Assembly (NCBI GenBank): GCA_011800805.1
Contig: MPNW01000196.1
Location: forward strand, 66,872 to 130,871
Origin: Hirudo medicinalis
Taxonomy: Eukaryota > Annelida > Clitellata > Hirudinida > Hirudinidae
Length of the DNA stretch: 64,000 nucleotides
Reading direction: 5' to 3'
A model generated the notes under the pieces. It saw only the letters and a list, made by a program, of their open reading frames with translations, was not told the DNA's origin and ran no database searches. Position numbers and translations under genes: made by a program. Below, one piece after another: positions 13,046 through 27,200 of the stretch. The number at the start of each line of letters is the position of its first letter. The first letter of the stretch is position 1.

Positions 13046-13197
13046 GCATAGCATCGTTGCATAGCTAGATGATTAGGACGATGCTCCTGCAACGGGATTC
13101 GAATCCGTGATGCCATCGTGAGAGGCGGAAGTCTTAAGCATTAGACCACTAAACACTGCTGCTGTTTTAGAGACCCATTGAGCTAACCAGCAGGCCA
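13046..13197 (-). mobile_element. tRNA-Glu-like SINE
   Basis: On the minus strand the element reads as a tRNA-like module: A-box-like TTTAGTGGTCTAATGC, an anticodon-loop-like CGCCTCTCACG (CTC, Glu-type), and a B box GGATTCGAATCCC. A second A-box-like string, TGGTTAGCTCAATGGG, lies just upstream. Body sequence after the B box (GCATCGTCCTAATCATCTAG) recurs in a second, deleted copy at about 52839-52930. The stems are too imperfect for a working tRNA, so a pol III-derived SINE is the best reading. Confidence 0.7.
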
Positions 13198-15536
13198 ATA
13201 AAAAGCTTATAATATATAAATTTATTGATAATAATTAAATTATATTATCACATTATGTAATATATAAATACATTATGACATATGCAATTCAATTTTAAGA
13301 GCACCATATGTATTGCGTCATTGGCTGGAATTCTTGCAATATATTTCGGATATTATATTTAAAATTAAAAATCGCAATAAAAATTATTCAATAATATTTC
13401 TGATAACCGTTGTGAAGTTTCTGAAAACAATTAACATAAATTAAACACTGATCAATAGTTGTATTATTATGTAATTATAATATTAATAATTATAATATTA
13501 AGTAAGTATAATTATAACGAATAATAATTATAAATTAGGGAAGATCACGTCAAAACCAACAGTAAATCGTCGGACATCCATTAAAAGATGCAACCTGATT
13601 ACCTCACGATCCTGCCTGAACAAGTAACGTGTTATTGTTCTCCCATCCAATAGGAGGCTTGGAAAGTAGGTCAAGAAGCACGGCATTAACCTCAAGGTCA
13701 CGTGGACAAGAATCTCATCAGTGATGACCTGATTTCAAAATAAAGCCTTTTCGTGTAATTTACAGATTTTCAAGCAGCAGTTGCATTTATTTGTGAGATA
13801 AATGAAACTTGTTTAATATTTATTAAATTTAATTATTCATAATTATTTATTAATATTATTTATTAAATTTTATTAAATAATAGCGTAATATTACATTACA
13901 TTGATATTGTTAGCGTAATATTATATTACATTAATGTTGTTAGCGAATTAACATTGTGAATCTTAGTTTGGACGTCTCACTACTAATTCTACAAAAATTT
14001 AGAAATGTTAGCATTTGACTTCGCTTAAAAGCATCCATCGTAACCATGGAAACGTGTTGTCATGGAGATAATAAACGATAATTAATGTGGCGGGAGTCCC
14101 ATTCATTTTATTAATTCCTTCACTTTCAGTTACAAAGTTCGATATTCAAGAAAGTTAACAGAATTATGAATTTATTAAAATAATTTATTAAAAATATTAA
14201 ATTATTATTTGATAATTAGTTATTATACATAAAAATAATACAATAATAATTACGGAATTACGTAAACAAATAATGAAATTAAAAGATTATAGTTTAAAGA
14301 TTCAAACACCACTATTGCATTAAATTATATTATATTACATTACATTACATTGCATTACCATAAAACACGGAACACTGTGTTGGAGTTGAAGTCGACAAAG
14401 TATTAGTTGTGGATAGCATGGACATCATGAGATGGTAAGACAAACACTTTCGCACGGAAAGTAAAACATTTGTATAACCACATGTGTAACCTTTTGTATA
14501 ACCACTTGTAAATCCTTTTCCACAACTGTTTGCACAATAACTTGTTCACTCGGTTCAAACCAAATAACATAAAAAAAAAGTCGAATGATTTCTTGTGAAA
14601 TTCAAGTAAAATTTGCACGAATGATTTAAAAATCTTAAGTTTAATCTTAAGCTTTTGCGCATGCAATGTTTTGTTGTCTTCGTCTGCAATTTACGACCCA
14701 CCTGTTCTCGCATCAGGAAGCTGCTGCTAATAAGCATGCAATTATGAATTAATGTCAAGTGTAATTATTTTCATTTTGCAAACCATTAATTTTCGATTTG
14801 TCATTAATTAATATTATTCATAGTAGAATTTTGTTTCAATTGTTTTATTTAATATTTATATCAAATTGTTAAATAATTTATTTGATAATATTTTATTTAG
14901 AAATTAAACATTTCCTTCGTCAATTTCCAGTAAATATGAAGTAATTCCTTGAAACCGACAAATTGATGGAGTGGAATTTAATGGAAACACTTTTAAACTT
15001 TTACTTTCAAGAAGTCGTCTTCAAATGTTCTTAAATTAAATAATTACTAACTCACAATTTAGCGAAATATTATGAGTTATTAACTAAATTTGTAATTGTT
15101 AATTATTAAATTAACTTATTTTTAATCAGTGTAATATCACGATTCAAATTACGTTTTGTTACGACTTTCAGACCATCTTTCTGTCTTGATGTTTTCATGA
15201 CTCAATTTCGATGCATGAAATTTTTTTCCTGAATAATAAATTCAAATCATGAAAAATAAAATTCTAAAATCATATTTATGTGCTTGCGTTCATATGAGTA
15301 GGGTGAGTAGGTTCATATGATTATGGATAGTTGTATGTACTTTATGTAGCGCTTATTCCATAACAAAAGATGAGTTGAGAACATGCTTCTCATGAACTTC
15401 TTGAACGTGCTTTAGCACGTAATGAACCTTCTGAGCCAACTTAGAGGTTAAGTATGAATACATTGTTAAACATGGAACTGTAGAAACATTACTTTGGAAA
15501 TGATTGCATTCGACAATGTCGCGCAATGCATGCATG

Positions 15537-15740
15537 ATTGAATGAATGAATGAATGAATGAATGAATGAATGAATGAATGAACGAATGAACGAATGAACG
15601 AATGAACGAATGAACGAATGAACGAATGAACGAATGAACGAATGAACGAATGAACGAATGAACGAACGAACGAACGAACGAACGAACGAACGAACGAACG
15701 AACGAACGAACGAACGAACGAACGAACGAACGAATGAATG
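15537..15740. repeat. (AATG)n/(AACG)n compound microsatellite
   Basis: About 200 bases graded from (AATG)n through alternating AACG-AATG into pure (AACG)n. It ends about 45 bases before the acceptor of the first GPCR exon I can support. Minus-strand open frames here (SFVRSFVRS repeats) are artefacts. Confidence 0.95.
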
Positions 15741-15785
15741 AACATTAATAATAATAATTGAAGGCATGCATCAACCTCGTTTCAG

Positions 15786-16132
15786 TAGCAGTTGTTCCAA
15801 CAGAAGCAACCTGCAACCTCACCTCGTTCAAATCATTTCAGTGGCCCAAAACACCCGCTGGAACTTTCGCCAAAGTCCCCTGTCCAGCCTCAGTGGTTGG
15901 GGTCAGTTTGAAACCAGGTGAGGTTATTTAATATTTATTATTTTATTTTGTTTCATCAATTTAGATCAATATTATTGAAACTATTTAATCTATTTAAAAC
16001 ACAAATTAAACAAGAGTTTAGTCTCAAAAAGTTGAAAGAATTTTTGAAACACTTGAAGGTGATGTGAAACATTTCTGTGGTCTTGATGGACAATGGGCTC
16101 TGCAAGTTGACTTTTCTGCCTGTTTTCCTGAG
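15786..16132 (+). CDS. GPCR exons 1-2: hormone-receptor (HRM) domain with four cysteines
   Basis: Exon 15786-15917 begins after a TTTCAG acceptor (intron phase 1) and ends CCAG|GTGAGG. Exon 16059-16132 ends CCTGAG|GTTTGT in phase 0. Together they read EATCNLTSF, FQWPKTPAGTFAKVPCP, then HFCGLDGQW and DFSACFPE. The usual peptide-receptor domain has six cysteines; here the Cys expected just before the WP motif is Gln, leaving four visible, a pattern more like adhesion-GPCR HRM domains. An acceptor at 15804 is an alternative start for the first exon. NLT is a potential N-glycosylation site. Confidence 0.8.
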
Positions 16133-19100
16133 GTTTGTTTTAAATTGCTCACAATTAAAATTAAAAATATAATTTTAAATAGTAAAATAATTTTAAAATT
16201 AAACAATTATGTCATTTTATTATGCTTTTGAATTTTTAATTAATGGCTTTAGTTTAATAATATTATTAACAATGTTATTATTATTATTATTATATTATTT
16301 TTAATTAATTTGAGATAACAAATTGAGCACGTGTTATTGTGTGTTCTTGTTATTTTAAAGTTTTATTTTAGTTCAAGATTTTACTGAACATTTGCTTCAT
16401 GTAAAGTTTAATCTTACCTCGTTAGGAGATTATTCTCTTTTATTGGTGAATTAAACTGTAAACTGATGAATTAAACTGTAAACTGATGAATTAAATTGTA
16501 AACTGATGAATTAAATTGTAAACTGATGAATTAAATTGTAAACTGATGAATTAAACACTAAACTGGTGAATTAAACAGTAAACTGATGAATTAAACTGTA
16601 AACTGATGAATTAAACACTAAACTGATGAATTAAATTGTAAACTGATGAATTAAACACTAAACTGATGAATTAAATTGTAAACTGATGAATTAAACACTA
16701 AACTGGTGAATTAAACTGCAATCTTATGAATTAGAGATTACTTCAAATTTTAATTTTTTCCACGAGTCCGTCGCCATGTGCAACTAATATTTAGCAATTT
16801 AACAGTCGGAAAATTTTGCGTTTAAATTACTTTTATAATGTTTTTCAAAATAATTCGAATTTATTCGAATTTGTTACGTTGCGAAATGTTACGCTATATT
16901 CAATGTATTCAGGAAATAAAGGCGCTACCTTCATCCTTTCAAAGATTTCGAGAAATATTTGGAAATTATTCGATATATTTGACAATTATTCGATATATTT
17001 GACATTTATTCGATATATTTGGAAATTAATCGATTGCATGTCAATTTCCAGCTTTAAAAAATTCTGAGACATCACATTTACAGTCATATTTTTATCTGAG
17101 TTACATAAATAATATTTTATTTTTAATAACTAAAATAAAAATGGCTATCAATTTTAATTACTTCTTTACTAAACATTTATCAATAATTAAAAAAAAACAG
17201 CATAAAGACTTTCCAAATCTTTTGGAAAACTTGATGGAATTACCTGGAAATAGCCTGATTTTCTGATCATGTGTTCTTTGAGCAAATTCTTGAAAAAATT
17301 CATAAAAATCAATTCGTAAAAAACAAGACTCAAATTTCACTTCTGAAATCAACTTCAAAGCGAAGATAATTTTGATTCCTCCATGATGGCACTTCCTCCA
17401 AGTCCTCCTAACTCAACCGCGACAAATACTAGCAACAAAGTTGATCATGAAATTCATTCTGATGTTCATGAAATTAATATCAAGGAATTAAATTCTTAAT
17501 TAAAGTTAATTTTAAGTTTAGTTTTATTATTTGCGTTAAGCTTTTAACTTTTAATTTAATAAGCTATTCAACGTTATTCATTGATTTTGTAATATAATTC
17601 ATACATATTTTAAAATTTCGGCTTTTATTTTAATAAAATTGTTTGAAACACTGAAATAAATTCAGATTTTAGTTTAAAAAATAAAAAAGTCGTCAATCAT
17701 TTTAAAGGGAGAAACACGGAACGAGGTTTGATTTATGTTCTTCTTTATCTTCTCCCAGTTTTAAGAGTTTTGTTAATATTCGGATAATTGTTGCACGTAG
17801 TTGAGCATCCCAAGATCAATTCTGGTTTAAAAGTGCAACTGTGCAATTGTAACAATACAATTTGCAACAATACAATTTGTAACAATTCCACGAGTTAAAC
17901 AGGAAACAAATGTTTAGGTAAAAGAAATAAGATCACCTACAATTAATTCTCCTGTTCGGTCGTCGACCTCGAAATGTTGTGGAGACAAAGTGGTTCAATT
18001 TATTATTAATTCCATTCTTGAAACTTGCAATTGATCTTCGAACTCCATTCAAATGTTGAAATGAATAGAAATATGGTTGCCGATTAATCTGTGTTAACGC
18101 ACAAGATTAACGCGCTAAATGTTTGTGCGGTTAAAATAATCGTGACGATTACCTCGTTACATTTTTATACCTTTTTTTTTATAAATTATGTTATTTATTA
18201 AATAATTTATTTATTTCAACAAAATGAGGATCACGAATGACCACTAACAAATTGTAGTGATATAGGCTATGGCTAGATATAGAGTGAAGCAGATGAGTAA
18301 GAGTTTAAATTTAAATTTACATTTACATTTATTTAGCCCATATTTTGAGTGCGCAAATTGTCCCAATGGGATGCAGGCACTATTGTGACAAACATTGCCA
18401 GCAATGTTTTAGCAATGAGTTCATTCATTGAGTGAGTCAGAGTTAAAAAAAATGAAGTGATGATTAAAATCAAACACAATCAAAATTGAATTCAGGACGA
18501 TCGACTGAAAAGGCAGGTTTTAAGTAGTGTTTTAAAAAGTTCTATTGTTGGTGCAAGACTGACTTCGGTTGGAAGAGAATTCCATATCCTGGGTCCGCAG
18601 ACATGGAACGAACGGTCTCCTTGCCTGAATGTTCGGGACCTAGGAACAACAAGAGTCCTGTTGTTGGAGGACCGGAGGGATGCTCTACCGGGGATGGCAG
18701 ATGTGCTTGTCAAAAGTTCAGTGAGGTATTGAGGAGCGCTGCCTGTGGCGGCTCTGTAGACTAAAAGGAGGATTTTGAAGGTGATTCTGTTTGGAATTCT
18801 TAGCCAGTGCAGGTCCATGAGGAGAAGAATGATGTGGTCAGAAGACCTTCTACCATAAATGAGCCTCGCTGTGTTCATGACTGCTTGAATGTGATTCCGG
18901 CAATTGGCATTGACCCGAATTGAATTGCAGCTTTGAGACGATGAGCTGGACTTTGAGGGACATGAAAATTTGATATGGCACAAATGGTTTAGCCTCCTTG
19001 TGGACACGAAGCTTGACGTAACTTTTAACCGCAACCCGACCAACGTGAGGACCCATTGTCAGGGATGTATCCAATCCCAGGCTTCTGACTGTCTGCGAAG

Positions 19101-22100
19101 GAATGATGGTTGCACCAGACAATTGAAGTGTTGGGAGCCAATGCAATTAAATCATTTCATTGTAAGGTGTCCGTTAAGATCGGTGGAAGATAGGCAAGTT
19201 GGGAAGGGTGTGGAGCTCATGATTTCGGGAAACAGATAATTCCAGGGCTTGACTATTTAGTTTATAAAATATTTTCAGCTATTTTTGTTTTATAACTTTT
19301 TGTTTTTGTATCATGTTATTTCATTGACCTCCAACTTCCCAAATTATTTTATACAAAGATCGAACGTAGAGTATTGCGCTTAAATCACACGATAGGCACA
19401 AGTAACATAGGCGAGTCTATTTTAGAGCACATAGCTTGTTACAGGTAATGCTGGAACGTTTCCAGAATCGGGACTTTGGGAGATTTTGATGTTTCGGAGT
19501 TCGATCACCCCACCAAGACTCTGGGCCAGGGAAGGACGAGCCAAGATATCAGCAACTTTTTCTGATCCAACTTGGGTGGATCTTCTTTTGGGGATAATGC
19601 CGGGTCCTGCGTAAGGGTTGCCAATGGCAATTGGCCCGACAAAGCTAGCCCCCAAAGGCTTCATAAGTTTCAGCAGTTAGCTTAGATTAAATCCTCTCCC
19701 GGCCCATGATATGGTGTGCGGCTGGATTCCATTCTAGGTGGCGGATTTTCTTGGCACCTGTCGAAGTCAAGGATGGTTCCTGTGATGTGTCAGCAGCTGA
19801 GAAAAGCTTTAGCACATTCTAGAAACCAGAAATTGACAAAGGTTTGTGTTCATTGGCATGATGACGGAAATGTGTGCCATGACGTGGCCTTGTTGCCAAG
19901 CTAGCCTTCAAATACTTAGCTTCTCTAGCCACGACTGTACCATACGACGGTTATTTCCTTTCGACGACGATTTTCCTTTCTGGACATGTTGTGAATAAGA
20001 AACGTGCTTCTCTGCCTAAATATGAATTAATAAACAACTAAAACCATTTCTAAACTATTATTGTGAGCATTATTTCACGAATAAAATTGATTTTTGATAA
20101 AAATGAAATATATTGGGAAATTATTTGAAAACTAAGAAGGTGCGATTAATTAAGCGTTAGTGTCATATTTAAAACATTGATCGAACGATTAATCAAGATT
20201 AAACAAATTAATCTAACTGCAGTATTAAATAAAATATCTAGCAAAAATCAAGATTTTTAATTTAAATTATCACTAAATCACGTTAAATGCATTAATGATC
20301 ACCAAATGACTTAAGTTTTTAACAACTGATAAAATAAGGAATTCGTTTGCTTACGTTGACAGCTTTTGAAAGAAAATATGATAAGGGACATAAAATATGA
20401 TAGGGACTTAAAAATAAATTTCCTCAGATATAAATGAAAGGCAAGGAAACTTCAAAGAAATGCAATTTTCATTTCATGGGACTCACGCACTGATATCATA
20501 TGTTCAAACTAAGTTTGACATTTCTGTCTGTAAAGAAATGAAAATATTATATGAAGTTATCATGGGCAAATGTAATTATTAGTAACACTTACTAATAAAT
20601 ACGCAAAATAAACAATAACCTTAGGCCAAAATATAATGTATTAAAATATTTAATTACATAAAGAACGCCCAAGGAACAACTTGCGACCAAAACATGAACA
20701 CACCGTGAAAACAAGGAAATGAAAGCAGGATTTCAAACCAAATGAAGTCTTTAAATCGTGAAATAAACTGAGTTACTTCCACAAATAGACGACATCGAGG
20801 CCTAAAAAAGAATTCTTTGCGTTTTGTTGCGTAATGAATGAACGTCCCAGGACTTCAAACCACAAATGAATGTTCAAAATTCAAACACATGAGGTCTCAA
20901 TTCGCTTTCAATAAAAAAAATGTTTATAAATAAATATTATGTTATAAATATTACATTATTTACATTATTATAATATTACTTCTTAAACCGAATACATTTT
21001 CTGAAAAGCAAAAATTGGCACTGCTTGGCATGTCTTTCAGAGCCTTGGTTCATTGGAATTGATAGAAATAACTTCTTGCCCGAGTCAAAAGTCCTCCATG
21101 CATTCCTTCAACCTTCGCAAGATTTGCACCTCTTAAGTGGCCGATTATACTTAACTGATCAATAATACTTAACAACAATAACACTTTACTACAATACTTA
21201 ACCAATAGTAGCAAAGGATGATATTCTAAATGTGGTGATTATGAATGTGAATGAATCTGTTATCAAAATTCAACATCAAATAAATTTAACATCACCTGCA
21301 AGTAACAGTTAAGTAAATTATTAAAATAATTGTTGACGATAATTTAGTTTTAAGTCCATTTTAATCATTTTTAATCGTAATTGACGTTCCTTTTCTAAAG
21401 TTTTGCTTAGAAATTTCAAATAAATAAAATTTATTTGGCAGAAAACAAATGTCGTCTGAGAGATAAAAACTTAAAGAACGAATTTAAATCATTTAGGAAA
21501 TAATTATTATAGCGAGAAAATATTCCATAATTTTGTAACTAAATTACGATGAAAATTATCTTACAGCGATCTTAAATGTTTAGAAGTCTTTATTGTTTGT
21601 TCTTTATTTAATATTGTATTTAATATTGTAAATGTAACATAATATTAATATCACAATTTAATTGTAAATGATAACATAATATTAATGTCATCATTGAATT
21701 GTAAATGATAACATAATATTAAAATCACCATTGAATTGTAAATGATAACATTTAATTGAGCAAGTTGCGAGGGTTGACCTGAGCGAGTGCACTTTGTATG
21801 GGTTGAGTTAGTTTAAAGTATTTAATATATCCTGAATACAAACACCACAATGTGTTGAAAATCAATTATGCGATGAATGATGTTGAAATGCATAACATTC
21901 ACATACAACTTGATATGCAAACTAAGTTTATTAAACTTACAAAGGCACTTAACAATCAAAATAATGTTATTAAACTATTTTATGAATGAGTGAGTAAACC
22001 ATGTAATTAATTAATTAATTAATAGCTAACTAATAACTTACCATCAACCTGAAAGTCTAACAACAACAACAACAACAGCAGCAGCAGCTGCAGATGACTG

Positions 22101-24160
22101 AGGTGTCATAAAATCTCAAGTGCAGTTGCACCCATCGACATTTTCATAATTCACGGAAGATTACCTGTGATGCACTTGGTGACCTGAATTCTGCAGAGAT
22201 TTGATGAATATTTCTTAACAATTTACTATAATATGTGAAATAATAGAACTTATTAATTGTCGCAAATTTTAAATTAATTTTCCCACTTAAGTTTGAAAAT
22301 TTTGAAATATTTGCAAAATAAAAAGTTTGTTCTCTTGAGCCCGAATAAAGGTTTTCAAGGATTTGTTTCAAGAGAAGAATTTGAAACATTAATAATATTT
22401 AATTAACAATGTTATTATCAATTAATTAACAACATTATTTATTCACTTAATTATTAATTCAATTAATTAGCAATATCATCGATTCACTTAATTAACAATT
22501 TCTAATTCATAACAATATTATTAATTTAATTAATTACAATTATTAATTCAATTAATTAACAATCTTACTAGTTCGATTAATTAAAGGTATTGCTGATGTT
22601 ATTAATTAACAATGTTATTAATTCTATTAATTTTAAAAATGTTGATTTAATTAATAAATAATATTATTAATTCAATTAGTTAACAATATCATTACCAAAT
22701 AATTAAATGATTACAACATTGTTATTACTCCACTTAACAATATTGAAAGCAATTAGCGATATCTTCATGAACTTAATCGCTGGCAAATATTTCGTTGTTG
22801 TTGAAAGTAAGACTTTCACAGATCGCAGTCCATCAATAATTTCAATAACTTTCAATGCAAAATGAATGTGAAAATAAATATAAATTCAAGTAATTGCGCC
22901 AATATTAAAAGATCACATTTACGAGAAATATACAAAAAAACATAGAAATATACACAAAAATATGTTGTTTTAACTTTGGACTTGCGGTCGTTACTCTTGT
23001 TTATCTTGACAATGAATTTATTTACTTTTTCCTGCAATGCTTTCTTCACTGGTGAATCACCAATAATTTCCAAGTTCAGTTGGTTCTCACCATCACCAAA
23101 GTCACAACATCATTGTCATCATCGTCATCGTCGTCGTCGTCACCATCACCATCATCATGAACAACAAAATAAATGTTAAGTTGAGACATAATTAAATTAG
23201 AGCAGCAATATTATAATAAGATTAATTATTGATATTAATTCAATTAGTTGTAATTAACTGAAGTTGTCCACTGAAATCCTTACTCAGGACCAACCGCAGA
23301 GCCAATTCGGCAGCATCCAGCTAGTCATCTACATGGTTGGTTTTACAAGCTCCTTGGTGGCCATGACAGTGGCCCTTATCATCTTCCTATATTGCAGGTT
23401 GGTCGTCATTATCATCGTCATCGGCATCACCATTATCATTATAGTCGTCGTCATCATTATCATCGTCGTCATCAACAACATCGTCGTCGTCATCATTGTT
23501 GCCTTCTGCGTCATTGTCAAATTTTTAATATAACAATCGCTATCATTATCATGTCAATGGTTTTTACATGACCCTCAAAGTTTAGTAAATTATTATTTAA
23601 TTGCAAGTAATTCAGTCGATTAGCGGTGTTTTAATGTACTTCATAAGGTAATTTCAATATTAGATGAAATTTTGCAATTTTTTAAATATTTCTTGGAAAA
23701 TGAATTAGAAATTTATAAATAATATAGAAATAATAATTTTTATTTTTGACTGTGAGCCATCAAATCTGATTGATGGAACTTGATAACATGGTTATCGCTC
23801 TTATAAATACCATTAACTATTATTAATTGTACTTAAAATTAATTAATAATTAATATTTATTAATATGCATTAATGCTATTTTGTTAAAAACAAAATTTAA
23901 TGTTTAAAAATGAGACAAGCATCTCAAAACATCAAAACTCCATTTTTAAATCTAAACTTTCAACCGACACCGAGGAATATGTCATCACCATCAACATCAT
24001 CATCAATACCATGATCCCCATCGTCGTCGTCGTTACAATCATCATCTTCATCATCATCATCATCATCATCATCTTCATCATCATCATCTTCATCATCATC
24101 ATCATCAACAACATCATGATCACCAACTTCATCGTCATAATAATCACCATCATCAACAGT

Positions 24161-24202
<42 letters not shown>

Positions 24203-27200
24203 AGCATCTTCATCGTCTTCACCTTAATTTTTCATGATCCCCCTCCAATCCAAAAATGGAACAAAGAACTTAATTGCAGCCCCAATGAATCCTTCAACTT
24301 TTAAGTGCAACATCACGTGATGCCGTGAATTAAAAATATTTACAGGAGAATAAACCAAGTTATAATTTACAATTTAATGTAAATCGTAAATAATTACTTT
24401 AAATAATTTATTCATGTTTTGTTCAAATTTGTCGGTGAGAATACTTGAAATCGGTGAGAATGGAGACCACGAAGGCACCCCATAAATTGACGATAACTCA
24501 CAAAATACCAATGTTATTTTGATTCTATGTTGTGCAATTATATATTATTATATTATATTATTATATTATATTATTATATTATATTATATGTTGTGCAATT
24601 ATATATTATTATATTATATTATATATTATATTATTATATTATATTATATGTTGTGCAATTATATATTATTATNNNNNNNNNNNNNNNNNNNNNNNNNNNN
24701 NNNNNNNNNNNNNNNNNNNNNNNNNNNNNNNNNNNNNNNNNNNNNNNNNNNNNNNNNNNNNNNNNNNNNNNNNNNNNNNNNNNNNNNNNNNNNNNNNNNN
24801 NNNNNNNNNNNNNNNNNNNNNNNNNNNNNNNNNNNNNNNNNNNNNNNNNNNNNNNNNNNNNNNNNNNNGTGCAATTATATATTATTATATTATATTATTA
24901 TATTATATTATATGTTGTGCAATTATATATTATTATATTATATTATTATATTATATTATATATTGTGCAATTATATATTTCGAATTAATCAGAAATTTTC
25001 GCTGAAATATTTTCACGCATTAATTTAAAATTTAAAAAAAATCCTGATTTCCAGGCGTTCAATAACCATGAAGACACGTTCAAAACCACGACTAAAATGA
25101 CTGACACTGACTGACACTGCCTTAAGACACGACCAAATAATGTCTCCTTTATTTTGAATTATTCTCAAACATTTGATATCCTCAATGCCAGTAAAAATTT
25201 TAAGCAATTTTCATCCAATTCTTTCCAGGCTCTCCTAATGATGTTTTCCGTATCAGGTTCTGAATGGAACTGCCTTCCGTTGTCGTAACCTGCCTTCCAT
25301 TGTTGTAACCTGCCTTCCAACCAATTCTTAGAAAAACCACCGCCGATGTCAAGATTTTGACTTTAAAATGTTTTTATTTTTCCTAAGCTAACATAATTAC
25401 AGCAGAAATGATGTGTAACAGCTCCAAGAAGGTTCAACTTTTTTTCCTGAAAAATATTAATATTTTCAAGCTCTAACCGACAATGCTGGAAAGTATGGTT
25501 TTTTGTACATTCCATTCTTGCAATATGTGATGGTTTTTAAGAGTTGGAATAAAGTTCTACAAAGCATGCGGGTTAGTTGAATTGGTTGTGTTCCTGCTTG
25601 CGACGGTAACAATCGTTAGGTGTCGTGTTCGTAACCCAGCTGGCACCACCTTGGGTAGATGAGTCTGTAAAGGGATGGGGTTGCACTGCCTTCACTTCCA
25701 ATTTGGACACATAAGGCATTCAAAATGTCGGCTAAATACAAATACAAATACAAACAAGGGAGAAACTTAAATGAACTATCACAGCAGTTGTTGTCACGAA
25801 TAAGACACAATAAATTTATCGCTTGCAATGACATATTAGGACTTCCAACAATATTTCAAATTAAATGCACCAAATGCACGGCGCAATTATTTGTCGTCGT
25901 CGTTGTCGTTGTTGTTGTCGTCGTCGTCGTTGTCGTTGTTGTTGTCGTTGTTGTTCATGAAATCGCTTACAAGTCGAAGCAGTTTTGCAAACATTTGAAT
26001 CTGAATTTTAATAAAAATTATTTAATTAACAAATCATTTAATTTGAAATTTATAAAAATTATATTTGTTTCTTTATAAAAAGTAATTGCTAATTTTAATT
26101 AATTAAGTTTATATTAATTTTTAATAATTTATTAGTGAATTTAAATGAAACTTAACCTCAATTACGTGTTAAATAAATAATTGTTTTACTCAATGTAATC
26201 AAATTTAAATGATTTAACTCGATTATTCAGCTCCCACAAACACAAACATTCGTCAAATATTTCCATCACTTGAAATATCACGTTTTTCTTGAAATTAATT
26301 CATTTGAATTAATTCATTTGCGTTCCTTGAGGAAATAAGACAAAAGGAAATATCGATTTTCAAAACATTCGCGAAATTGTCGAGTTGAAAAATAAGTGAA
26401 AATTGTTTCGAATTTGGTATTAAGGAAATTATTAATTGAAACTGAAAGGTTTCACAAAGTGACCTTGAATCAATTGTAAATTATTTGTGCACAAGTAATG
26501 AACACGTGGACACTTGACTTTCTTCAAATGGAAAATAACACAATTTTCCGAACGTTCCGTGAAGTGTTTTATTAAAATTACCTGTAGCAATCAAGGTGTC
26601 ACCTGATTCATCATCGTTACTTCTTTCATCAAGAGCAAACTAGACATCACTAACATCATCATCGCCGTCGACATCATCATAATCACCATCATCATCATCG
26701 CCGTCGTCGTCGTCGTCATCATCATCTGCTCTCCTTCGTCTTCCTTCATCAGCCTTCCATTACTGCTGACCTCCAAGTAGTGAATACTGAAATGTTATTT
26801 TAGAGCATGTCTCAACGGTAACAATTTTTCTCTTAGATTTTTTTGAGATCAATGTTTGCAACGTCATCAGTAATCATTAAACGCCATTACAATGTAATTA
26901 CAATGTAATGTACAATGTAATTATAATGTAATTACAATGTAATTATAATGTAATTACAATGTAATGTACAATGTAATTATAATGTAATTACAAGGTTTCA
27001 GCAGTAATTTTTCAATGTGCAATTGTCATCAATCAACCAATTTATATTAAACATATCGTTGTCATTGTTGTTCCTATTCAAATTATTACAGTTTTTAAAG
27101 TAAAATTATTACTTTATTACTATTATTATTATTATTGACTTATTAATTTGTTATTATTATTATTAATATTATTATTATTACTGCAACAACAACAGGTGTC

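Larger units (their letters stand above)
5740..15785. other. Long gene-poor interval between SF3A1 and the first GPCR exon seen
   Basis: About 10 kb with simple repeats, one gap, one SINE and otherwise unassigned AT-rich sequence. The promoter and first exon(s) of the GPCR, with signal peptide, should lie here or further left within it, but I could not identify them. A GC-richer patch at 9206-9432 is open in several frames, one of them Cys-rich, and is followed by a possible GTGAGT donor; I see no recognisable domain in it. A patch at 13541-13750 also stands out in composition. Confidence 0.45.

Noticed and set aside
13046..13197. Functional tRNA gene
   Set aside because: A and B boxes are present, but acceptor and D stems do not pair well, an extra A box lies upstream, and a deleted dispersed copy exists; a SINE fits better.
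15353..15767. SFVRSFVRS-repeat proteins
   Set aside because: Pure translation of the AATG/AACG microsatellite.
16445..16735. CRISPR-like array
   Set aside because: Units are directly contiguous with no unique spacers, and the genome is animal.
18492..19043. Host gene of 183 codons on the minus strand
   Set aside because: The sequence is the conserved C-terminal region of CR1-like LINE reverse transcriptase and recurs at 45 kb.
23900..24304. Ile/Asn-rich and Met-rich proteins
   Set aside because: Translation of CAT and CAA microsatellites; no start context, splice logic or domain.
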